A DNA stretch of 64,000 bases, taken from the NCBI GenBank assembly GCA_036398095.1, contig DASWHR010000127.1, positions 3,953-67,952 on the forward strand, read 5' to 3'. Below are positions 49,158-58,821 of the stretch, piece by piece. The notes beneath the pieces are model-generated. The model made no database searches. It was not told the DNA's origin and worked only from the letters and a program-made list of their open reading frames with translations. The translations under genes and the position numbers were made by a program. This DNA is from DASWHR01 sp036398095. GTDB taxonomy: Bacteria > Actinomycetota > AC-67. Every line of letters starts with the position of its first letter. The stretch's first letter is position 1.

Positions 49158-51491
49158 ATGGCGTGGCCCCGATTTGGGCAAGCGGAAGGAAAGCTTCCAC
49201 TTTGGATGCGCCTTTGCACGGTCGTGGTGGCCGTCGGCTCGGCCGTGGGAGCGGCAGCGGCGATCAGCACCCTTCAATCGGACGCGGCCGAGCGCCTTCG
49301 CGCCGAGACGCGCGTCGTCGCACTGGAAGGCGTCGCCTGGGGGATGCAGGGCGTGTATTCATCCCTCCTCCTTGGTGGCCCGACCGACCGCCTGCACCGG
49401 GCGCACGTGATCATCTCGGACATGGTTGCCGAAGAGGACGCCGCGCTTCGGCGACTCGACCACGAAGCCGTGACCCAAGACTTTCGCGAAGCCCACAAAG
49501 CGTTCCGTGCGGCCATGGACGCCGAGTGGGCCCGCGTCTTGACGAGCGGTCCCACCGAAGGTTTCGCCGCCGACATCATGACCCCGCTGTTTAACCGCGT
49601 GGTCGACCTCTCTCAATCCACCCGAAAAGCTCTGAGCGATCGCGGCGCTTTGGACCTCCGGGAAGTGCGGATCTTGACGGGAGCGATTTTGATCGCCGGC
49701 GCTTTCATTGCGCTCGCCGTCCTCGCTTTCGCTCACCGAGTGCTACGGAACGCAGCCGTTCGAATCGCCCACGAAAGGGCACTCGCGCAGGCCGAGCGCC
49801 GATACCGTTCGATCTCAGGCAACGCCGAGGAGATGCTGACCATCATGTCCGCAGATGGCCGGCTGATGTGGGCGAGCCCCACGTTCGAGCGAGTGTTCGG
49901 CTGGAAGCTCGAGGACCGGATCGGAAGGCGGGTCGGGCGCTTCGTTCATCCCGAGGATCTGCCGCGCGTGTCGAGGGAGTATGCGCACGTGGCCGCGCAA
50001 CCCGGCGCGGCGATCAATCAGCAGTATCGAGCGAAGGATGCGAATGGAAACTGGCACTGGATCGGGGTGACGCTGACGAATCAGACCGGCGATCCCGATA
50101 TCGGTGGCATCGTGTGGACGGCACACCTGATCGACGCGCAGAAGGACCTGGAACAGAAAATGATGTTCGGGCTGTCTCATGACAACCTGACCGGACTGCC
50201 GAACCGGGGTGCCTTTACCAGGATGCTCGCCGGCCTGAACGTGGCAGCGGATTCCGCGAGCTTTGCGGTGCTCAACCTTGACCTGGACGACTTCAAGAGA
50301 GTCAACAACGGACTGGGTCAGGCTGCTGGTGACGCGCTGCTCGTGCGCGTCGCGCGACGGCTTCGCGCATGGATCGGCTCGGGCGATACGGTCGCGCGGC
50401 TCGGGGGGAACGAATTCGCGATCCTTGCGTCCGCAGCCGGCCGCGAGGAACTGACACACCTCGCCGATCACCTCGGTGATCTGATAAAGGATCCTTTTCA
50501 GATTGCAGGACATGATGTCTTCATTCGGTGCAGTATCGGACTAGCGTTTGTCCAGGGACCCGAGGTCGAAGCGGATGCCGTGATACGAGACGCGCACCTC
50601 GCCATGCTCGCCGCGAAGAGATCGGGCAAGGGCCGTTATGCGATTTTCGAGGCACGCATGCGAATCGGGCTTGGCGACTCCATCCAGATCGAGGCCGACT
50701 TGCGCCGCGCCCTCCTGACGAACGAGATCGTCGTTCACTATCAGCCAATCGTCGACCTCGCCACGAGTCACGTGCACACCGTCGAGGCACTGACCCGCTG
50801 GCAACACCCGGACCAAGGCCTGCTCGCGCCGGCGCTGTTCTTCGACCTGGCCGAGCGCACCGGCCTGATCGTTCCGATCGGACGCTTCGTGATCCGAGAA
50901 GCCTGCCGGCAAGTCGCCGACTGGCGCTCGGCCCGCCCCGGCGCCTCTGATCTCCGGCTCGCCGTCAATCTCTCGTCGACGGAACTGCGCAGTCCCGATA
51001 TCACCGCCGACATTCTTCGCGCATGCGAGGATGCGAAGCTTCCTCCGGAGGCGCTCACGATTGAAGTAACCGAAACCGTCCTGACCGAAGACGTCGCTGA
51101 GGTTGCCGTCGTCTTGCGGCAATTGAAGGAGCATCACGTCCGGATCTCGATCGACGATTTCGGGACCGGCTACTCGTCGTTGTCTCATCTGCGAAGCTTC
51201 CCCGTGGACGAGTTGAAGATCGATCGCTCGTTCGTCGATGGAGTCGACACCAGCGACGACCTCAAGGCGATGGTCCGCGCGGTGGTGAAACTCGCGAACG
51301 ATCTGTCCCTTCACACCGTCGCCGAAGGAGTCGAAACCCCCACGCAGCAACAGGTGATTCGCGACCTGGGCTGCGATTACGCGCAGGGATATTTGTATGC
51401 GCCGGCGCTGGCGCCCGACGCGCTGGCCGCCCTCTTCCCCGTCGAAGTCGGCAACGGGCTCGCAACTCTTGACGCCGCAGCGGCTCACTAG
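49158..51491 (+). CDS. PAS-GGDEF-EAL protein (GGDEF variant GGNEF)
   Basis: A 777-residue membrane signalling protein. Two membrane helices (LCTVVVAVGSAVGAAAAIST and ILIAGAFIALAVLAFAHRVL) flank a four-helix sensor region; a PAS domain follows (EEMLTIMSADGRLMWASPTF), then GGDEF with the degenerate VARLGGNEFAIL and EAL with VEALTRWQHPDQGLLAP and DDFGTGYSSLSHLRSFPVDE. The GGNEF change suggests no cyclase activity, so it is probably a c-di-GMP phosphodiesterase, possibly with a GTP-sensing GGDEF. ATG 49158 has GGAGG 5 nt upstream. Confidence 0.9.
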   Translation: MAWPRFGQAEGKLPLWMRLCTVVVAVGSAVGAAAAISTLQSDAAERLRAETRVVALEGVAWGMQGVYSSLLLGGPTDRLHRAHVIISDMVAEEDAALRRLDHEAVTQDFREAHKAFRAAMDAEWARVLTSGPTEGFAADIMTPLFNRVVDLSQSTRKALSDRGALDLREVRILTGAILIAGAFIALAVLAFAHRVLRNAAVRIAHERALAQAERRYRSISGNAEEMLTIMSADGRLMWASPTFERVFGWKLEDRIGRRVGRFVHPEDLPRVSREYAHVAAQPGAAINQQYRAKDANGNWHWIGVTLTNQTGDPDIGGIVWTAHLIDAQKDLEQKMMFGLSHDNLTGLPNRGAFTRMLAGLNVAADSASFAVLNLDLDDFKRVNNGLGQAAGDALLVRVARRLRAWIGSGDTVARLGGNEFAILASAAGREELTHLADHLGDLIKDPFQIAGHDVFIRCSIGLAFVQGPEVEADAVIRDAHLAMLAAKRSGKGRYAIFEARMRIGLGDSIQIEADLRRALLTNEIVVHYQPIVDLATSHVHTVEALTRWQHPDQGLLAPALFFDLAERTGLIVPIGRFVIREACRQVADWRSARPGASDLRLAVNLSSTELRSPDITADILRACEDAKLPPEALTIEVTETVLTEDVAEVAVVLRQLKEHHVRISIDDFGTGYSSLSHLRSFPVDELKIDRSFVDGVDTSDDLKAMVRAVVKLANDLSLHTVAEGVETPTQQQVIRDLGCDYAQGYLYAPALAPDALAALFPVEVGNGLATLDAAAAH

Positions 51492-51622
51492 GAATCCGAA
51501 GCCGTGGCTCAGCGATTTGGGGGGTTTTCCGCGATCTGCCCGAGATGTATGGTGGCGGTGCTGTGTCCACTGCCGGCGGCCGTCCCGTCGTCCGGCCCGA
51601 GGTGGAGGGGGGATGATCGCCG

Positions 51623-53965
51623 ATGCTGCTGTCCCGTCGGCACCACCGGTCCAATCGGTCCTATCGGTCCTGGCAGGCGGCGCTGGTCGCCGTCGGCATG
51701 CTCTTGGCATCGCTGGCATCCGCATCGTCGGCTGAAGAGCCCTGCACGACCATGCCGGCTCCCGGCACACCCCGGGAGTCGTCCACGTACCGGGAGTCCG
51801 TGCCGAGCTTGGAATTGCAGTCGGCGATCGCGGGCTATCTCCGCGGCGACCCCGACGCATCGTTTTCGTTCTTCAATTGCGAGGTCGACTTCTTCGCGAC
51901 GGTCCCGAAGACGACCGTGCCTTCCTACGCCGTCCCGACGCTGACATCGCTCGGCCTGTCCACCACGCCGCGTGCACCCGAGCGCGTGCCGGCGCCGACC
52001 GACACGGCGAAACCGGCGCAGAATCTCGACGCGGACCTGTCTCGAAAGGTGCCGCTCGATCTAGAGGAAGACACCAGGGAAACCGGCGACGCCGAACCGC
52101 TCGAGATCCTCGACGGAATCGGCTTGGATCCCGGCCTGCTGGCACCGACGCAACCCGAGAATCGGACCGCTCCGGCGATCGTGCTCGAGCCGCGCGACAA
52201 CACCTACCGGCCGGCCACGCCCGAGCAAACCGCGCTCGAGTCCCGCGCCGCCGCGCCGATCCTGGATGCGTTCCTGTCACAGAACGAATCGGTGTTCCGT
52301 CCGATGGGATCGTCGTTGCAGATGAGCGAGTTTCGGATCGGACGTTTCGGCCGTCGCGCGCTGTTCGAGCAGATGCCCGGCGGCGTGAAGCTGCTCGAGT
52401 CCCGCACGGTCGTGCTGTTCGACAACAACTGGAATGTCGCCGGGATCTCGCGCATGATCGCCTCGCCGGCAAAGCTCTATGCCGACCGGTCCTCGACGGT
52501 CCCCGAGGCCGACGCGGTGCGCATCGCCAAGGGCGCGGCCGCCGCGGCGCTCGACATTCCCGAAGCGAGCATGCAGGTCGCCTCGGCCGAGCACGGGATC
52601 GATGCGATCGGCCGGCACATGGCCTGGCACGTGCGGCTGCTGTCGTCGCACACCGTTGAATTCGACGCCACCGTCGCCATCCACGCCGGCACCGGCGCGG
52701 TGCTCAACATCAGCGACGACGTCATGCACTACACCGACGCGAAGCTGCGGCGCTGGGGCTACACCAACGGCGACGAAGACAACGCCGTCCAAGTCGTCGC
52801 CGGCGGCCAATACACCGCGGACGACAACACGATGCGGCACGACTACTTCTACATGCAGAGCGACGAGCGTGACGGCGGCGGCGATCCCGCCGTCCTGCCG
52901 GCCGCCTGCGTCACCGCCAACGGGTGGGGCGCCAACACCCGGGTTCGCGCCAACGCGTACGGCACCACCAGCGGGGCCGTCGATGCGATCCGTCACACGC
53001 ATCGGCCGGATCGCGACTTCAGCATCTGGAGTCCGGCTCACTCCGCCGGCAGCTTCGCCGAATCCCACGCCTACTACTGGGCGCGCAAGTACTTCCTGTG
53101 GCAGAAGACTGCCTTCGAAGAGCTCGGCGCGCTCCCCGTTTCGAACTCCAAGAAGCTCAACATTCTGGTGAACACCTGCATCAACGACGTGGGCATCGCG
53201 AACTCGACCGCGGTGGCGACCCAGCACAACGAGGCCGAGTCGAACCCGAAGAACTGGATCGTGGAGTTTTGCCGGTCGGGACTTCCGGCGTGCCCGGCGT
53301 CGTCGTATGCGAATTCGGGAAACGATTTCATCACCTGCCAGGGCGGCGGCTGCTCCTTGCATCCCTCGGTCATCCACCACGAGATCAACCACTACGCGAT
53401 GGGGACGCTGTTCGGGGTCGGCAGCAGCATCAACTGCAACTCCGGCGTCCAGCTCGGGTTCCTTCACGAAGGCGGACTGGGCTCGGCGGTGCCGCAAGCG
53501 TTCTGGCATTACTGGTACGGCGTCGGCTACAACCCGCCGGTCGATCGCCTCTTCACCGCCGACGTCGTCCGCGGCCAAGTCCATGCGAGCAACGCGACGC
53601 GACTGACCGTCGGAAACTATCTGTGCGTCAACAACGACGACGGCGGGCAGGGCGCCTACGAAGCCGGCCGCGTCGCCGGACAACCGCTGTGGGAGATCTA
53701 TCACGGCAAGAAGGTGTCGGGAAGCACGATCACCAACATGCTGCGGCCCGCGACCGATACCGACTTTCAGATCCTGACTTTCTGGGCCGCCGACCTCGTC
53801 GCCGGCTCGACCTACAAGGACCGCTACGAGATGGCCAACCGCTTCATGCAGGTCATCCTGAACTACGGAAACTTCACCAGCGCCGCGCAAAAGGCATCGG
53901 TCAAGGCCGACTGGTGCGAGACCTGGACCCACCACAGCCTGGGCACCTTCATCAACGACTGCTGA
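51623..53965 (+). CDS. Secreted zinc metalloprotease (thermolysin/fungalysin-like)
   Basis: A 780-residue exported protease. Signal-like N-terminus (AALVAVGMLLASLASASSAE), a long propeptide (about residues 30-370) with a PepSY/FTP-like region, and a catalytic domain with SVIHHEINHYAMG (HExxH) and a downstream acidic residue in LGFLHEGGLGSAVPQ, the gluzincin third ligand. Several Cys probably form disulfides. It is probably a broad-specificity M4/M36-like peptidase, processed after secretion. The next gene follows after 152 nt. Confidence 0.86.
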   Translation: MLLSRRHHRSNRSYRSWQAALVAVGMLLASLASASSAEEPCTTMPAPGTPRESSTYRESVPSLELQSAIAGYLRGDPDASFSFFNCEVDFFATVPKTTVPSYAVPTLTSLGLSTTPRAPERVPAPTDTAKPAQNLDADLSRKVPLDLEEDTRETGDAEPLEILDGIGLDPGLLAPTQPENRTAPAIVLEPRDNTYRPATPEQTALESRAAAPILDAFLSQNESVFRPMGSSLQMSEFRIGRFGRRALFEQMPGGVKLLESRTVVLFDNNWNVAGISRMIASPAKLYADRSSTVPEADAVRIAKGAAAAALDIPEASMQVASAEHGIDAIGRHMAWHVRLLSSHTVEFDATVAIHAGTGAVLNISDDVMHYTDAKLRRWGYTNGDEDNAVQVVAGGQYTADDNTMRHDYFYMQSDERDGGGDPAVLPAACVTANGWGANTRVRANAYGTTSGAVDAIRHTHRPDRDFSIWSPAHSAGSFAESHAYYWARKYFLWQKTAFEELGALPVSNSKKLNILVNTCINDVGIANSTAVATQHNEAESNPKNWIVEFCRSGLPACPASSYANSGNDFITCQGGGCSLHPSVIHHEINHYAMGTLFGVGSSINCNSGVQLGFLHEGGLGSAVPQAFWHYWYGVGYNPPVDRLFTADVVRGQVHASNATRLTVGNYLCVNNDDGGQGAYEAGRVAGQPLWEIYHGKKVSGSTITNMLRPATDTDFQILTFWAADLVAGSTYKDRYEMANRFMQVILNYGNFTSAAQKASVKADWCETWTHHSLGTFINDC

Positions 53966-54117
53966 ACACCGAGATTTGGCTCAACTGGCATATTTTCCCA
54001 TGTCGGATATATCCCCAGAAGGATTGGACGCCCCGACGGCGAATTGCTCATTGCGACACAAATGTCGGCTACGTCACCACCGTCCCGATAGGGATCGCTC
54101 ACGGAGGTCTGGGGAGC

Positions 54118-57100
54118 ATGAATTCAATCCGACGACGGTTCGTATTCTTGCTGGTCCTTTCCGTGCTGGCCGGCGCAGGCACGGCGATTGCCAGTCACAC
54201 GGGGCCGGCCACGATCGGCGATTTCGAAATCGACGGCAACACGACCGACGATGCGCTGGCCGGCATCGACTGGGACACGTTCCCGGAGGCGGTGACATTC
54301 GACGATCCCGAAGGGACCGAGTGCACGACCGACGACGACATCTTCACCACCGGCGGCTCGAAAGAGAACACCCCGGGATTGTGGGTGTACGGCTGCGGCT
54401 CGGCGCCCTCGAAGAGCGACATCGTCTCGGGCGCAACGGGCACGCGTGACGTCAACGGCGAGTCGTTCCTCTACATCTCGTTTGCGCGCCTGGGCGACAA
54501 CGGCGAAGCGAACCTGAGCGTCGAGTTCAACCAGTCCGACGACACCTTCGACAACGACAACAACCCGACCACGCCCGAGGTGGTCTTCCGGACCGCCGGC
54601 GACCTGATGGTCTTCCTCGAGGTCACCCTCGGCGGACAGGTGACCGCGCCGACGGTGTTCGTCTGGACGGGCACGCACATCAGCGGCGCGTGGGTGGACA
54701 CCACCGGCACCGCCGTCCAGGGCACCGACTGGGACGCGGCGACCAACGCGAACGCTCAGGGCCGTTGGAACTTCGCAGAGGCCGCGCTGAGACTCTCGGC
54801 GTTCGGCTTCGTGAAAGACTGCCCCGGCCCCGGCCTCCATTGGCTGAAGACCAACTCGACCAGCGACATCACCGGCGGCGTGCTCAAGGACCGCACCGTC
54901 CGCAAGTCGCTGGATCTTTCGAACTGCGCGACAAAGAACTGGACGTTCAGCTTCGACCCCGAGCCGATCGCCGGCGCGTCGGTCTTCGCCGTCTACACGG
55001 TACCCGGCGGCGAGAACCGCGAGATCGAGCTAACCGACGCCGACCAGGACGGCACCTACACGGCCCAGGACACGAGCATCCCTCCCGGCAACGTCACCTA
55101 TCACTTCGAGGTTCGAAACGGCGCGTCGCTGATCTGGCAGAGCGCGGAAGGCAACGAGACGTTCGCGCCCGACGAGACCAAGACGAACTCGGGGTCGATG
55201 CACTACGACATCACCCTGACGCCGGAGAGCGCCGAGAACTTCGACGACGACCCGCACACCTTCACCGCGTTCGTGTTCGAGGTCGGCACCAACACGCCGC
55301 TTCCGAACGTTCCGGTCAACTTCGAGCTGTTCGGCGGCACCCCCGACGGGTGCGGAAGCCTCGACCCGACGTCCGGCCTGACGGCGGCCGGCGGAACCAT
55401 CACCACGACCCTGTCCTCAACCGGGCCCTGCACCACCTCGGTTCGGGCCTGGATCAACAGCGCGCTCGGGGCGACGACCGGCCTCGACGACGGCGAAGCG
55501 TCGGATGCTTCGACGAAGAGCTTCGTCGAGTACGCGCTAACGGTTACGCCCGGCGACGCCAGCAACGAGACCGGGCAGCCTCACACGTTTACGATCACGC
55601 TGACCAAGGACTCGGGCGGCGGGCCGGCCGGTGTTTCCGGCGCCGCCGTGGACTTGACGCTTGACCCCGGAACCTCGGACGCGCACTTCACCACCGTGAG
55701 CGCCGGCACAGTCGTGGACGACACCCACGCGACCTGCACCACCGACACGAGCGGGCAGTGCACGGCCACGATCGAGGCCACGACGGCCGGCGATGTGTCC
55801 CTGACGGCGAGCTACCTGGCGTCGGACAGCTCCGGGAACACGCGCACGATCACCGGCGAAGCGAACAAGGCGTACCGGACGTTCGCGTTGAGCGTCACGC
55901 CCGGCGATGCCACCAACGAGGTTGACGATCCGCACACGTTCACCGTCACGCTCACCCAGGACTCCGGCGTCGAGCCGGTCGGCCTCGCCGGCGAGACGGT
56001 CTCGCTCGCCCTCGACCCGGGGACGTCGGACGCGCACTTTACCGCCGTCGAGACGGGCACGATCGTCGACGACACCCATGCGACCTGCACGACGAACCTG
56101 TTGGGTCAGTGCACGGCCACGATCGTGGCGGCCACGCCCGGCTCGGTCACGCTCACCGCGAGCTGGAGCAACGAGACGATCGTGACCGGCGGCGCGTCGA
56201 CAAGCGACACGGCCGGCAAGCAGTATCTCGACTTCCGCCTGACCGCATCGCCCGACGACGCGACCAACGAAGTCGGCGACCCGCACACGTTCACGATCAC
56301 GCTCGAACAAGACGACGGCACCGGCTTCTCCGGACTCGCCGGCGAAACGGTCTCGCTCACCCTCGACCCGGGAACGTCCGACGCGCACTTCACCGCCGTC
56401 GAGACGGGCACCGTCGTCGACGACACCCACGCAACCTGCACGACCAACGCCGGCGGGCAATGCACCGCCACGATCGTGGCGACCACGCCCGGCTCGGTCA
56501 CGCTCACCGCGAACTGGAGCAACGAGACGATCGTGACCGGCGGCGCGTCGGACGGCGACACGGCCGGGAAGACGTATCTCGAATTCCGCCTTGGCGTCAC
56601 ACCGGCAGAAGCCGTCAACCTGGTCGGCGACCCGCACACGTTCACGATCACGCTCGAGCAGAACGACGGCTCCGGTTTCACGGGCCTGGCCGGCGAGACG
56701 GTCTCGCTCACCCTCGACCCGGGAGCGACCGACGCGCACTTCACCGCCGTCGAGACGGGCACCGTCGTCGACGACACCCACGCGACCTGCACGACCAACG
56801 CCGGCGGGCAATGCACGGCCACGATCGTGGCGGCCATGCCCGGCTCGGTCACGCTCACCGCGAACTGGGACAACCAGACGATCGTCGTGGGAGGCGCGAG
56901 CCGCGACGCATCCGCATCGAAGACCTACGTGGCGGTCTCGCTCGCCAAGAGCTCGTGCCCGGACGATCGGGTCACGCGCGGCGGCATCCTCACCTACCGG
57001 ATCGACTTCTCGACCTCCGGTGCGACGCTGACGAACGCCACCCTGATCGACGACCTGCCGGCGGAGATTCGATTCGTGGCGGCCGATCCGATCGCCGGCG

Positions 57101-58578
57101 TAACACCGGTGACGCCCGCAGTGGGCGACTCGAACGGCACGGTCTCGTGGACGTTCTCGACGCTGCCGCCCGGCGAGTACTCGGCGACGATCACCGTCGA
57201 GGTTGCGCCGGCGAGCCAGACCAACGGTCCGTATGCGAGGCTGGGCGAGAAGATCACCAATAGCGTCGTGCTGGACGCCGACGAGATCCCCGAGCAGTCG
57301 GCCTCGCACGACGTGCTGGTTACCAACGAGGGCGCGGCGGCCGACGGACGCGCCTTCGGGATCAGCCTGACGGCCCTCGCGACGGAGCTGATCGCGCCGA
57401 CGCCCGACAGCGACGTCGCAAGCCCGGCGGAGCTGCGCAGCGTTCCCAACCCGTTGGGTCCGCCGGCGCCGCTGGCCAGGCTGCTGCGCGTCGTGGAGAC
57501 CAACAACGCGAAGTCCGACTCGACCGGCTACACGGCGTCGGCGACCGCGGTCGACGTCAACGCGGAGGTGCCCGGCCTCGTCAAGGTCGAAGCCGACAGC
57601 GTGATCGCGCGGTCGTCGAGCTTCGCCCAGGTCTCCGGAGCCGGCTCCTCGCACTCCGGATCGATCGTCCAGAACCTGCGCGTCAACGACACGCAGCACG
57701 GTGACATCTCGGAGCCGACGACGATCGAGGTGAAGGACGGCGCCGGGAACATAATCGCCGAGGTGCACGTGCTGGAGCGGATCGCCTCCGGCGCCGCGGC
57801 CGAGGAAACGCAGCCGTCGACGGCCGACATGACCTTCGCCAGCGGCCTGGCCGTCAACGGGATCCACGTCGTCGTCTACGACCTGGCGTTGACGCCGATC
57901 GACGAGTCGACCGACCTGATCGTCTCCCACGCCGAAACGTCCGCCGCCTACCCGTCGGGCCTTGCCTGCGACGCGGCCATCCCGGCGGTGTCGGGACGCG
58001 CGGCGGCCGTCGAGACGGCGAACCTGACGCCCGACGCGACCAACGTGGTCGTCGCCGAGGTGATCCTGCCGATCACCGGCGGCACGCGGTCGGCGAGCCT
58101 GGCCGACGTGGACCTGCCCTCGGTCGGGACGTCCGACTCGGCGTTCACCTCCACGCAGGGCAGCATCTCCGGCGACGGGAGCCCGCAGGCTTCCTCCAGC
58201 GCGCAGATCAAGGGACTCGACCTGCTCGGAGGCACGATCACGGCGACCCTGGTTCAGGCGACGTCGTCGAGCACGGCCGCCGGATCGACCGGCGATGCCG
58301 TCATCGCCGACCTTGAAATCGCCGGCATTCCGGTCTGCGTCGAATGCGACCCGGACGTCGACGAAGTGCTGCTCGGCATTCCCGACACGGTGATCCTGCT
58401 CAACGAGCAGATCCCCGAGCCGGGAGGCCTGACCGTCATCGCGATCCACATCTTCGTGGTCGGTGAAGGCAACCCGCTCGGTCTGCCGGTCGGAGCCGAG
58501 ATCCTGATCTCCAGCGCGCACTCGGACGTGCACGCGGCGGACGCGCCGTCGCGGACGAAGCTGCCGATCGAAGGCTGA
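54118..58578 (+). CDS. Large secreted protein with four 117-residue tandem repeats
   Basis: A 1486-residue exported protein. ATG 54118 with GGGGAG upstream begins a signal peptide (RRRFVFLLVLSVLAGAGTAI). After an N-terminal beta domain of about 240 residues and an Ig-like region, there are four consecutive repeats of exactly 117 residues (about 472-588, 589-705, 706-822, 823-939), each with GDPHTFTITL-, LTLDPGTSDAHFT- and DDTHATCTT-type motifs. Then a DUF11-like domain (VSLAKSSCPDDRVTRGG) and a long C-terminal region follow. No cell-wall anchor is seen. Likely an adhesin or surface-layer-type protein. Confidence 0.87.
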   Translation: MNSIRRRFVFLLVLSVLAGAGTAIASHTGPATIGDFEIDGNTTDDALAGIDWDTFPEAVTFDDPEGTECTTDDDIFTTGGSKENTPGLWVYGCGSAPSKSDIVSGATGTRDVNGESFLYISFARLGDNGEANLSVEFNQSDDTFDNDNNPTTPEVVFRTAGDLMVFLEVTLGGQVTAPTVFVWTGTHISGAWVDTTGTAVQGTDWDAATNANAQGRWNFAEAALRLSAFGFVKDCPGPGLHWLKTNSTSDITGGVLKDRTVRKSLDLSNCATKNWTFSFDPEPIAGASVFAVYTVPGGENREIELTDADQDGTYTAQDTSIPPGNVTYHFEVRNGASLIWQSAEGNETFAPDETKTNSGSMHYDITLTPESAENFDDDPHTFTAFVFEVGTNTPLPNVPVNFELFGGTPDGCGSLDPTSGLTAAGGTITTTLSSTGPCTTSVRAWINSALGATTGLDDGEASDASTKSFVEYALTVTPGDASNETGQPHTFTITLTKDSGGGPAGVSGAAVDLTLDPGTSDAHFTTVSAGTVVDDTHATCTTDTSGQCTATIEATTAGDVSLTASYLASDSSGNTRTITGEANKAYRTFALSVTPGDATNEVDDPHTFTVTLTQDSGVEPVGLAGETVSLALDPGTSDAHFTAVETGTIVDDTHATCTTNLLGQCTATIVAATPGSVTLTASWSNETIVTGGASTSDTAGKQYLDFRLTASPDDATNEVGDPHTFTITLEQDDGTGFSGLAGETVSLTLDPGTSDAHFTAVETGTVVDDTHATCTTNAGGQCTATIVATTPGSVTLTANWSNETIVTGGASDGDTAGKTYLEFRLGVTPAEAVNLVGDPHTFTITLEQNDGSGFTGLAGETVSLTLDPGATDAHFTAVETGTVVDDTHATCTTNAGGQCTATIVAAMPGSVTLTANWDNQTIVVGGASRDASASKTYVAVSLAKSSCPDDRVTRGGILTYRIDFSTSGATLTNATLIDDLPAEIRFVAADPIAGVTPVTPAVGDSNGTVSWTFSTLPPGEYSATITVEVAPASQTNGPYARLGEKITNSVVLDADEIPEQSASHDVLVTNEGAAADGRAFGISLTALATELIAPTPDSDVASPAELRSVPNPLGPPAPLARLLRVVETNNAKSDSTGYTASATAVDVNAEVPGLVKVEADSVIARSSSFAQVSGAGSSHSGSIVQNLRVNDTQHGDISEPTTIEVKDGAGNIIAEVHVLERIASGAAAEETQPSTADMTFASGLAVNGIHVVVYDLALTPIDESTDLIVSHAETSAAYPSGLACDAAIPAVSGRAAAVETANLTPDATNVVVAEVILPITGGTRSASLADVDLPSVGTSDSAFTSTQGSISGDGSPQASSSAQIKGLDLLGGTITATLVQATSSSTAAGSTGDAVIADLEIAGIPVCVECDPDVDEVLLGIPDTVILLNEQIPEPGGLTVIAIHIFVVGEGNPLGLPVGAEILISSAHSDVHAADAPSRTKLPIEG

Positions 58579-58586
58579 AACAGACG

Positions 58587-58656
58587 CCGGCAGCGCCCGG
58601 AAGGGCTGCTGCCGGGGAAGGGCGACGGCGCCGGGCGAAGCAGCCCGGCGCCGTCG
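58587..58656 (+). terminator. Two tandem hairpins after the repeat-protein gene
   Basis: Hairpin 1 (58587-58615): CCGGCAGC-GCCC closed by a GGAA loop and matched by GGGC-GCTGCCGG with one bulge. Hairpin 2 (58623-58656): 14-bp perfect stem around loop GAAGCA. Their size and position right after the stop codon indicate termination. Confidence 0.75.
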
Positions 58657-58821
58657 TTCGTGTGCGGCCGATCCACAAAAAATCCTAAACGTCGCCGGTC
58701 ATCCCGGGCCGAATCGTTCATTCAGCGACGAATCGGACTCCAGATGGTTCGACGTCAGGCCGAGTAGTCGGGTGAAAGCGCGTCAAGACCGCCCGCAAGC
58801 CCTTGAAAGGACTACCCGGTC
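58657..58821 (+). promoter_or_regulatory. Possible structured leader of the GH26 gene
   Basis: CGGGTG (58769-58774) can pair with CGCCCG (58790-58795), and GTAGT (58764-58768) with ACTAC (58811-58815); the latter abuts the GAAAGG ribosome site at 58805-58810. This could modulate translation. It matches no riboswitch consensus known to me. Confidence 0.35.

Noticed and set aside
52924..54117. Upstream extension of the 1486-residue repeat protein through the protease gene
   Set aside because: Signal peptide and ribosome site place the start at 54118; the extension overlays the HExxH protease in another frame.
55537..58533. 998-codon open frame on the minus strand opposite the repeat protein
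   Set aside because: Arg/Asp-rich shadow of a GC-rich coding strand; no domain, no ribosome site, and the + strand product has a signal peptide and clear repeats.
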